Source: JAICLV01 sp036380925
GTDB taxonomy: Bacteria > Actinomycetota > Actinomycetes > Acidothermales > Acidothermaceae
Assembly: GCA_036380925.1 (NCBI GenBank)
Contig: DASVDW010000149.1
Span: 1 to 6,516 of the forward strand
Length of the DNA: 6,516 nt
Direction of reading: 5' to 3'
Part shown: in pieces, positions 1 to 5,288 of the stretch
Position numbering within the stretch: position 1 is the stretch's first letter
Layout: every line of letters begins with the position of its first letter
Position numbers and translations under genes: made by a program
Notes under the pieces: generated by a model
Databases searched by the model: none
What the model was told of the DNA's origin: nothing
The model's input: only the letters and a program-made list of their open reading frames with translations

Positions 1-44
1 CGTGCCGGCCCGCCTCCCGGGTGCGGGAGGCCAGGCCGGGCACG
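1..44. repeat. Long imperfect inverted repeat inside the uvrB linker region
   Basis: The outer arms 1-10 and 34-44 pair over 10 bp with one bulged base (G40). The inner arms GCCTCCC (12-18) and GGGAGGC (25-31) pair perfectly around a 6-base loop. About 17 pairs in total could form in DNA or in the uvrB mRNA. It codes for the low-complexity linker before the UVR motif, where protein constraint is weak. It touches the window edge and may continue. No function is assigned. Confidence 0.55.
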
Positions 45-1939
45 GGCGCCTTGCCGCGGCTCTGCTGGCGGCCCGCGCCGCCGATCAGGGTCTGGGTGTC
101 GGCGTCCTCGCGGACCAGGGAGTCGAGGATGTCGGCGATGCGCTTGCGCAGCGCGCGGGGCTCGATGCCGTGCTCGGCGTTGTAGGCCTGCTGCTTGGCG
201 CGGCGCCGGTTGGTCTCGTCGATCGCCCGCTGCATGGACGGGGTGACGGTGTCGGCGTACATGTGCACCTGGCCCGACACGTTTCGGGCGGCGCGGCCGA
301 TGGTCTGAATCAGTGACCGGTCGGAGCGCAAGAAACCCTCCTTGTCGGCGTCCAGAATCGCGACCAGCGAGACCTCCGGGAGGTCGAGGCCTTCACGCAG
401 CAGGTTGATGCCGACCAGCACGTCGTACTCACCGATGCGCAGCTCGCGCAACAGCTCGACGCGGCGCAACGTGTCGACCTCGCTGTGCAGGTAGCGCACC
501 CGAATCCCCAGCTCCAGCAGGTAGTCGGTGAGGTCTTCGGCCATCTTCTTGGTGAGCGTGGTGACCAGCACCCGCTCGTCCTTCTCGGCGCGCAGCCGGA
601 TCTCGTGCACCAGGTCGTCGATCTGGCCTTTGCTCGGCTTCACCACGATCTCGGGGTCGACCAACCCGGTCGGCCGGATGACCTGCTCGACGACGTCGCC
701 CTTCACCCGGCCCAGCTCGTACGGGCCGGGCGTGGCCGACAGGTACACGGTCTGCCCGATGCGGTCGACGAACTCCTCCCACTTCAGCGGGCGGTTGTCG
801 ACGGCGCTCGGCAGCCGGAAGCCGTGCTCGACGAGGTTGCGCTTGCGCGACATGTCGCCTTCGTACATGCCGCCGATCTGCGGCACGGTGACGTGCGACT
901 CGTCGATGACGAGCAGGAAGTCCTCCGGGAAGTAGTCGAGCAGCGTGTTCGGCGGCGTGCCAGGGCCGCGGCCGTCGATGTGCCGGCTGTAGTTCTCGAT
1001 GCCGGAGCAGCTGCCGACCTGGCGCATCATCTCGAGGTCGTACGTCGTCCGCATCCGAAGCCGTTGCGCCTCAAGCAGCTTGCCTTGCTTCTCCAACTCC
1101 GCGAGACGTTGCTCGAGCTCCTCCTCGATGCCGCGCAGCGCGCGCTCCATGCGCTCCGGGCCGGCGACATAGTGCGACGCCGGGAAGATGTACAGCTCGT
1201 TGTCTTCGGTGATGATCTCGCCGGTGAGCGGATGCAACGTCGACAGCCGCTCGATCTCGTCGCCGAACATCTCGACCCGCACGGCAAGCTCTTCGTACTG
1301 CGGGATGACCTCGACGGTGTCGCCGCGCACCCGGAACGTGCCACGGGTGAAGGCGACGTCATTGCGGGTGTATTGGATGTCGACCAGTTTGCGCAGCAGC
1401 TTGTCGCGCTCGATCTCCTGCCCGACCTTCAGCCGCACCATGCGGTCGACGTACTCCTGCGGCGTGCCAAGACCGTAGATGCACGAGACGCTCGCCACCA
1501 CCACGACGTCGCGCCGGGTCAGCAGGCTGTTGGTGGCGCTGTGCCGCAACCGCTCGACCTCGTCGTTGATCGACGAGTCTTTTTCGATGTAGGTGTCGGT
1601 CTGCGGGATGTAGGCCTCAGGTTGGTAGTAGTCGTAGTAGCTGACGAAGTACTCCACCGCGTTGTGCGGCAGCATCTCGCGCAACTCGTTGGCCAGCTGG
1701 GCGGCGAGCGTCTTGTTGGGCGCCATCACCAGGGTGGGCCGCTGCAGCCGCTCGATGAGCCACGCGGTGGTGGCCGACTTGCCGGTGCCGGTGGCACCGA
1801 GCAGCACGGTGTCGCGGTCGCCGCGGCGCACCCGCTCCTCTAGTTCCTCGATGGCCTGGGGCTGGTCGCCCGAGGGCTGGAACTCGCTGACGACTTGGAA
1901 CGGCGCGACACGGCGCTCAAGATCGGTGACAGGTCTCAC
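1..1939 (-). CDS. uvrB: UvrABC excinuclease subunit B, 3' end cut by the window
   Basis: UvrB is the damage-verifying helicase-like subunit of bacterial nucleotide excision repair. UvrA loads it at lesions, and it then recruits UvrC for incision. About 646 residues are visible from the GTG at 1939. Walker A GATGTGKS is at residues 48-55. The tyrosine-rich beta-hairpin that is inserted between DNA strands starts near residue 96 (EYFVSYYDYYQPEAY). The Walker B/DEAD-like DESH is at 346-349, and helicase motif VI QTIGRAARN is at 545-553. The frame is intact throughout. The visible part stops in the variable linker, so the C-terminal UVR (UvrC-binding) motif, roughly 50 residues, lies outside. The start was chosen because the N-terminus MRPVTDLERRVAPFQVVS resembles Streptomyces UvrB, and because the GTG lies at the predicted transcription start of a damage-type promoter; no Shine-Dalgarno is present. 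In-frame GTG codons at 1963 and 1969 are less likely starts. The identification is secure. Confidence 0.98.
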   Translation of the reverse strand, partial: MRPVTDLERRVAPFQVVSEFQPSGDQPQAIEELEERVRRGDRDTVLLGATGTGKSATTAWLIERLQRPTLVMAPNKTLAAQLANELREMLPHNAVEYFVSYYDYYQPEAYIPQTDTYIEKDSSINDEVERLRHSATNSLLTRRDVVVVASVSCIYGLGTPQEYVDRMVRLKVGQEIERDKLLRKLVDIQYTRNDVAFTRGTFRVRGDTVEVIPQYEELAVRVEMFGDEIERLSTLHPLTGEIITEDNELYIFPASHYVAGPERMERALRGIEEELEQRLAELEKQGKLLEAQRLRMRTTYDLEMMRQVGSCSGIENYSRHIDGRGPGTPPNTLLDYFPEDFLLVIDESHVTVPQIGGMYEGDMSRKRNLVEHGFRLPSAVDNRPLKWEEFVDRIGQTVYLSATPGPYELGRVKGDVVEQVIRPTGLVDPEIVVKPSKGQIDDLVHEIRLRAEKDERVLVTTLTKKMAEDLTDYLLELGIRVRYLHSEVDTLRRVELLRELRIGEYDVLVGINLLREGLDLPEVSLVAILDADKEGFLRSDRSLIQTIGRAARNVSGQVHMYADTVTPSMQRAIDETNRRRAKQQAYNAEHGIEPRALRKRIADILDSLVREDADTQTLIGGAGRQQSRGKAPVPGLASRTREAGRH

Positions 1940-1946
1940 GCGTACA

Positions 1947-1969
1947 AAGGTACGTGCGCTCACCGACAC
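1947..1969 (-). promoter_or_regulatory. RecA-independent (PafBC-type) DNA-damage promoter of uvrB
   Basis: On the minus strand GTGTCGGTG (1969-1961) matches the published actinobacterial RecA-NDp consensus TTGTCRGTG at 8 of 9 positions. Exactly 8 bases separate it from TACCTT (1952-1947), which fits the TAnnnT -10 element. Seven bases later comes the GTG at 1939, so the expected transcription start falls on or next to the start codon, giving a leaderless mRNA. The family of promoters is known to be driven by the PafBC activator in mycobacteria after DNA damage. Its use here is inferred from the sequence match and from the repair function of the gene. Confidence 0.75.
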
Positions 1970-1993
1970 TCGCGTCGTACCGGGCAGAACCTC

Positions 1994-2007
1994 GGTAGAC
2001 GGTAGAC
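1994..2007. repeat. Tandem GGTAGAC duplication upstream of uvrB
   Basis: Two perfect adjacent copies of GGTAGAC lie in the 88-base coaE-uvrB gap, 24 bases upstream of the damage-type promoter box. Nothing else in the gap looks like a terminator. The repeat may be chance or an activator-binding direct repeat. Confidence 0.4.
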
Positions 2008-2027
2008 GTTCGACGGGATAGCGACCG

Positions 2028-2645
2028 TCAGACGCCCACCGGCTCGGCCTCATCTCCCGGGCGCAAGGCCGCCCACACCTGGTCGACCGCGGTGTTCAGG
2101 TCGTCCAGCGACCCGTCGTTAACGATGACCCGCCAGGCGACCGCCCGGCGCTCGTCGTCCGAGGCCTGCGCCGCCATTCGCGCAAGCGCCTCGCCGCGGG
2201 TCATCCCCCGCGCCCGCGCGAGTCGCAGCACCCGTTGCTCCACGGGCGCCTCGACGACGACCACGCGGTCGTACTCCCCGGCGATGCCGGTCTCGACCAG
2301 CAGCGGCACCGCGTTGACGACGATGGCGTCGGACGGCGTGGCGCTGACGCGCCGACGCACCTCGGCGCGCACCAGCGGATGGGTGATCGCCTCGAGGTCC
2401 GCGCGCGCCGCGTCGTCGGAGAACACGATCGCGGCGAGGGCGGGCCGGTCGATCGAGCCGTCGCCGCGCAGCACCGAGGTGCCAAACCGCGCGACGACGG
2501 CGGCCAGGCCGGGCGTGCCTGGCGCGACCATCTCCCGCGCCACGTCGTCGGAGTCAACGACCATCGCGCCGAGCTCGCGGAAACGCTCGAGCACCGCGCT
2601 CTTGCCCGCGCCTATGCCGCCGGTGAGGCCGATGACGAGCGGCAT
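2028..2645 (-). CDS. coaE: Dephospho-CoA kinase
   Basis: CoaE phosphorylates the 3'-hydroxyl of the ribose of dephospho-CoA with ATP, the final step of coenzyme A synthesis in the cytosol. The 205-residue product begins MPLVIGLTGG and has the P-loop GGIGAGKS at 9-16, the acidic DSDDVAR at 31-37, VPLLVETG at 113-120 and the RMAAQAS lid-type segment at 156-162, all typical of the family. The length is normal for a stand-alone CoaE. The mycobacterial enzyme, as I recall it, is about twice as long because of an extra C-terminal domain that is absent here. The ATG at 2645 was chosen because it starts directly at the P-loop strand; the open frame continues upstream to 2813 but has no family similarity there. 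The ATG overlaps the stop of the lipoprotein gene by one base (TGATG), and there is only a weak Shine-Dalgarno, which suggests translational coupling. uvrB follows after 88 bases. Confidence 0.97.
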   Translation of the reverse strand: MPLVIGLTGGIGAGKSAVLERFRELGAMVVDSDDVAREMVAPGTPGLAAVVARFGTSVLRGDGSIDRPALAAIVFSDDAARADLEAITHPLVRAEVRRRVSATPSDAIVVNAVPLLVETGIAGEYDRVVVVEAPVEQRVLRLARARGMTRGEALARMAAQASDDERRAVAWRVIVNDGSLDDLNTAVDQVWAALRPGDEAEPVGV

Positions 2646-3349
2646 CAGCTGCTCGCCGAAGCCGGAGCCGGCGCCGACGACGCCGCGCCAAAGGTCAACA
2701 TCTTCGCCGCCATCGCGGCCAACGCCGCCGGCGCTTTGTCCGCGGTGAGCACGCTGGGTTGGACGACGACCACGAGCGTGCGGGCGCCGTCGGCCATCAG
2801 CAGTTCGTTCCACTGCTTGCCGGTCAGCACCGACGCCGGCTTACCGGACACGGTGATTTTGTGAATGGTCGAGGTGGCGCCGTCGTTTTGCACGGTGAGC
2901 GCCAACCGGCCGGCCGCGGTCTTCGCGTCGACGTAGGTGATGTAGGAGGCCTCGACCAGCGGCTTGCCGGTCGGGGTCGGCGAGACGCCGGACGCCGCCG
3001 GGCTCGACATGGGCGTGCCATAACCGCAGGTGACCCGCCCGGTGCGGCCGGACTGCGGCACCGGCGCCGCGCGCAAGTAGGTCACCCCGCCGATCAGGCC
3101 GACGCCGAGCGCTTGCTGCACCACCGCCAGCGGCAGCAGTTGCGAGCAGCCCTTGGGCAACACCGCCTCCGGCGGCGCGGACGACGACGCCAGCGGCTCG
3201 GACGGGGTCGCCGATGCGACCGGGGCGGACGACGGCGGTGGCGGGACGCCCACCTTCTTGCCGTGCGAGGTGCAGGCCGCGGACGCCACTGCGAGCGCGG
3301 CGGCCAGGGCGGCCGCGACACCCGCGCGGCGCGGCGTGATCGCTGACAT
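2645..3349 (-). CDS. Putative secreted lipoprotein, DUF3558-like
   Basis: A 234-residue exported protein of unknown function. The N-terminus has RR at 7-8, an alanine-rich hydrophobic stretch at 9-25, and a lipobox-like SAAC with the cysteine at 26, so it is probably lipid-anchored on the outer face of the membrane; serine at -3 makes the lipobox weaker than the usual leucine. A Pro/Ser/Ala-rich tether runs from about 35 to 65. The folded part at about 66-221 contains two cysteines (68 and 108) that could form a disulfide. Its pattern GCSQLLP, then ALGVG, then CGYG resembles actinobacterial DUF3558 lipoproteins; this assignment is from memory of the pattern and is tentative. The tail is again Ala/Ser/Pro-rich. 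It starts at the ATG at 3349, has no Shine-Dalgarno, and overlaps coaE by one base. An upstream in-frame ATG at 3407 lies inside the rpsA terminator and is unlikely. Confidence 0.85.
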   Translation of the reverse strand: MSAITPRRAGVAAALAAALAVASAACTSHGKKVGVPPPPSSAPVASATPSEPLASSSAPPEAVLPKGCSQLLPLAVVQQALGVGLIGGVTYLRAAPVPQSGRTGRVTCGYGTPMSSPAASGVSPTPTGKPLVEASYITYVDAKTAAGRLALTVQNDGATSTIHKITVSGKPASVLTGKQWNELLMADGARTLVVVVQPSVLTADKAPAALAAMAAKMLTFGAASSAPAPASASS

Positions 3350-3362
3350 GGCGCGCACAGTA
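3350..3362 (-). promoter_or_regulatory. Candidate -10 element for a leaderless lipoprotein-coaE transcript
   Basis: TACTGT (3362-3357) fits the TAnnnT -10 pattern and is followed by 7 bases and then the ATG at 3349, the same geometry as at uvrB. No ribosome binding site lies before the ATG. No convincing -35 is seen, because the region that would hold it overlaps the T tract of the rpsA terminator. It is supported by spacing and the lack of a Shine-Dalgarno only. Confidence 0.4.
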
Positions 3363-3376
3363 GCGCCTGCGCCGGG

Positions 3377-3413
3377 AAAAAAGGTGGGCCCCGCCGCGGC
3401 GGGGCCCACCTTT
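3377..3413 (-). terminator. Intrinsic terminator of rpsA
   Basis: Bases 3380-3413 form a perfect 34-bp palindrome with GC-rich arms (AAAGGTGGGCCCCGCC and its exact complement), so the stem is about 15 bp. Read on the minus strand it is followed immediately by a run of T residues (six T from 3382 to 3377), the standard layout of a Rho-independent terminator. It lies 28 bases beyond the rpsA stop. On the plus strand only three T follow, so it should act mainly on rpsA transcripts. Confidence 0.93.
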
Positions 3414-3441
3414 CACAAAACTGTCAAACGTCGACGCCGGC

Positions 3442-4953
3442 TTAGCTCTCGCCGCTGGTGAGCTTGCGGCGCAGCTCCTCCAGCTGGGCGTCGGAAGCCA
3501 GGCTGCCGTGCGGCTGGTCGGCGCCCTCGCTGGACGAGCTGATCGGGCCACCGGCCCCGCCCTCGCCGCCGGCGGCGGCTGCGGCGTCGGCCTTCTGCGC
3601 CTCGGCGATCTGCGCTTGGTGCGCCTCGAAGCGGGCTCGCGCCTCGGCGTACTGCCGCTCCCACTCGGCCTGCTGCTCCTCGTGCCCGGGCAGCCACTCG
3701 TTGGTCTCCGAGTCGAAGCCTTCGGGGTAGAGGTAGTTGCCCTGCTCGTCGTAGTGCGCCGGCATGCCGTACAGGGTGGGGTCGAAGTGATCGGCCGCGA
3801 CGTCGCCGGTGGCGCCCTCGTTGGCCTGCTTCAGCGACAGGCTGATGCGCCGCCGCTCGAGGTCGATGTCGATGACCTTGACGAAGATGTCGTCGCCGAC
3901 CTGCACGACCTGCTCGGGGATCTCCACGTGCCGCTCGGCCAACTCGGAGATGTGCACCAGGCCCTCGATGCCCTCCTCGACGCGGACGAACGCGCCGAAC
4001 GGCACCAGCTTGGTCACCTTGCCGGGCACGACCTGACCGATCGCGTGGGTGCGGGCGAAGGCCTGCCACGGGTCTTCCTGGGTCGACTTCAGCGACAGCG
4101 AGACGCGCTCGCGGTCCATGTCGACGTCGAGGACCTCGACGGTGACCTCCATGCCGACCTCGACCACCTCGCTCGGGTGGTCGATGTGCTTCCACGACAG
4201 CTCCGAGACGTGCACCAGACCGTCGACGCCGCCGAGGTCGACGAACGCGCCGAAGTTGTCGATCGAGCTGACGAAGCCCTTGCGGACCTGGCCCTTTTGC
4301 AGCTTGGTCAAGAAGTCCTGGCGGACTTCGGACTGGGTCTGCTCGAGGTACGCGCGGCGGGACAACACCACGTTGTTGCGGTTCTTGTCCAGCTCGATGA
4401 TCTTCGCCTCGAGCTCGCGGCCGACGTACGGCTGCAGGTCGCGCACCCGGCGCATCTCCACCAGCGACGCGGGCAAGAAGCCGCGCAGGCCGATGTCGAG
4501 GATCAGGCCGCCCTTGACGACCTCGATGACGGTGCCCTTGACGATGTCGTCGTTTTCCTTGATCTGCTCGATGGTGCCCCACGCCCGCTCGTACTGCGCG
4601 CGCTTCTTGGACAGGATCAGCCGGCCCTCCTTGTCCTCCTTTTGGAGAACCAGGGCCTCGACGTGGTCGCCAACCTTGACGATCTCGTTCGGGTCGACAT
4701 CGTGCTTGATCGACAGCTCGCGGGAGGGGATCACGCCCTCGGTCTTGTAGCCGATGTCGAGCAGCACCTCGTCGCGGTCGACCTTGACGATCGTGCCGTC
4801 GACGATGTCGCCGTCGTTGAAGTATTTGATGGTCTCGTCGATCGCGGCGAGGAAGTCCTCGGCGGATCCGACGTCGTTGACAGCCACCTGCGGGCTGGTC
4901 GCGGGGCTGCTCGCTGCTGCTGTCTCGGGGCGCACGTCGGTGCTGCTCGTCAT
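3442..4953 (-). CDS. rpsA: 30S ribosomal protein S1
   Basis: S1 binds mRNA on the small ribosomal subunit and helps initiation on structured or weakly ribosome-binding messages. The 503-residue product has four S1 (OB-fold) RNA-binding domains at about 48-117, 135-200, 219-289 and 304-375, as in actinobacterial S1 (Escherichia coli has six). Segments such as YFNDGDIVDGTIVKVDRDE and SSIDNFGAFVDLGGVDGLVH are almost identical to the mycobacterial protein. An acidic, Ala/Gly/Ser-rich tail follows and ends in the conserved SLASDAQLEELRRKLTSGES. The start is the ATG at 4953 with GGAG at 4968-4965, an 11-base spacing that is rather long; the frame is open further upstream to 5166, but that part has no S1-like sequence. 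The N-terminus before TSPQVAVND is slightly longer than in mycobacteria. It is transcribed alone: own promoter, long leader, strong terminator. Confidence 0.98.
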   Translation of the reverse strand: MTSSTDVRPETAAASSPATSPQVAVNDVGSAEDFLAAIDETIKYFNDGDIVDGTIVKVDRDEVLLDIGYKTEGVIPSRELSIKHDVDPNEIVKVGDHVEALVLQKEDKEGRLILSKKRAQYERAWGTIEQIKENDDIVKGTVIEVVKGGLILDIGLRGFLPASLVEMRRVRDLQPYVGRELEAKIIELDKNRNNVVLSRRAYLEQTQSEVRQDFLTKLQKGQVRKGFVSSIDNFGAFVDLGGVDGLVHVSELSWKHIDHPSEVVEVGMEVTVEVLDVDMDRERVSLSLKSTQEDPWQAFARTHAIGQVVPGKVTKLVPFGAFVRVEEGIEGLVHISELAERHVEIPEQVVQVGDDIFVKVIDIDLERRRISLSLKQANEGATGDVAADHFDPTLYGMPAHYDEQGNYLYPEGFDSETNEWLPGHEEQQAEWERQYAEARARFEAHQAQIAEAQKADAAAAAGGEGGAGGPISSSSEGADQPHGSLASDAQLEELRRKLTSGES

Positions 4954-5165
4954 AAGGGGGTCGGCTCCGGTCACGGACAATTCGTCGATGAGTGCGCCCG
5001 GACTCGTTCGCCACACCGCCACACGTCTGGCCACACTGCCCGCCCAAACGCATTGCCGTGGATATGCACTGCCATGTTCGAACGTGAGGAGAGACCCGGG
5101 TCCTGCTGTGTCGAGATGAGGCGGTCGCGCACCTGCCCATGCTGAGGCGCGCAAGCCCACACGCA
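4954..5165 (-). other. Long untranslated leader of rpsA
   Basis: About 210 bases lie between the predicted rpsA transcription start and its ATG. The leader carries three direct copies of GTGTGGC (5036-5030, 5024-5018, 5016-5010 on the minus strand) and the 8-bp palindrome GTTCGAAC (5076-5083). No gene is convincing here: a 34-codon frame beginning MAVHIHGNAF (ATG at 5074, stop at 4971) lacks a Shine-Dalgarno. S1 autoregulates its own messenger in Escherichia coli through the leader; whether this one does is inference. Confidence 0.5.
5010..5036 (-). repeat. Three GTGTGGC direct repeats in the rpsA leader
   Basis: Read on the plus strand these are GCCACAC at 5010-5016, 5018-5024 and 5030-5036, all perfect, with start-to-start steps of 8 and 12 bases. 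They lie about 57 to 83 bases before the rpsA ATG, downstream of its predicted promoter, so they would be in the RNA. Possible binding repeats for a protein; function unknown. Confidence 0.5.
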
Positions 5166-5171
5166 CCGATC

Positions 5172-5201
5172 ACAATACGTTGGACGCGCGATAACGGTCA
5201 A
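5172..5201 (-). promoter_or_regulatory. Predicted promoter of rpsA (housekeeping sigma type)
   Basis: On the minus strand TTGACC (5201-5196) and TATTGT (5177-5172) are separated by 18 bases. This is a good match to the TTGACA and TAnnnT elements of the actinobacterial primary sigma factor. Transcription would start near 5165. It is the best promoter-like sequence in the divergent rpsA-methyltransferase gap. No comparable plus-strand promoter for the methyltransferase was found. Confidence 0.68.
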
Positions 5202-5228
5202 TCCGCCCCCCGCGTACCGCTCAAGCCC

Positions 5229-5288
5229 GTGATCATGCACCTAGGAGCAACGTTGACGTCGTCCGATCGCCCCTATTTGCATGATCAC
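5229..5288. repeat. 11-bp inverted repeat flanking the methyltransferase start
   Basis: GTGATCATGCA (5229-5239) and its exact complement TGCATGATCAC (5278-5288) enclose 38 bases that hold the AGGAG ribosome binding site and the TTG start codon. Each arm contains the palindrome TGATCA. In mRNA it could fold into a hairpin with the initiation region in the loop; in DNA it could be a two-site operator. A related GATCAC lies at 5168-5173 near the rpsA -10 element. Confidence 0.6.
5243..5247 (+). promoter_or_regulatory. Shine-Dalgarno deciding the TTG start of the methyltransferase
   Basis: AGGAG lies 5 bases before the TTG at 5253. It is too close to, or downstream of, the other in-frame candidates (ATG 5139, GTG 5229, ATG 5235), none of which has a comparable site. 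Confidence 0.75.

Noticed and set aside
485..1843. Long open frame on the plus strand opposite uvrB
   Set aside because: It is the codon-bias shadow of uvrB in GC-rich DNA; its product is low-complexity Arg/Leu/Val/Asp-rich sequence with no recognisable domain.
2646..2813. N-terminal extension of CoaE to an ATG at 2813
   Set aside because: It overlaps the lipoprotein coding region; CoaE proteins begin just before the P-loop, as the ATG at 2645 gives.
4972..4980. TTGTCCGTG on the minus strand just upstream of rpsA, close to the damage-promoter box
   Set aside because: One mismatch at the R position, and the base run 8 positions downstream is not TAnnnT, so the second half of the motif is missing.
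4971..5074. 34-codon upstream frame (MAVHIHGNAF...) in the rpsA leader
   Set aside because: No ribosome binding site and no regulatory codon run; GC-rich DNA gives such frames often. It is mentioned in the leader entry only as a possibility.
5076..5083. GTTCGAAC palindrome as an SOS (LexA) box
   Set aside because: The LexA site has the halves in the opposite order with a 4-base spacer (TCGAAC-N4-GTTCGA); this is only the inverted core.
3508..5145. 545-residue open frame on the plus strand opposite rpsA
   Set aside because: Shadow of rpsA, with a repetitive Leu/Asp/Val composition mirroring the S1 domains.
4954..5166. N-terminal extension of S1 to an ATG at 5166
   Set aside because: The extra 71 residues have no S1-like or conserved sequence and would cover the leader and the region around the predicted transcription start.
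5176..5220. Plus-strand promoter for the methyltransferase (TACGTT, TTGGAC, TACCGC candidates)
   Set aside because: No pair of -35 and -10 elements has acceptable spacing; the sequences overlap the much better minus-strand rpsA promoter.
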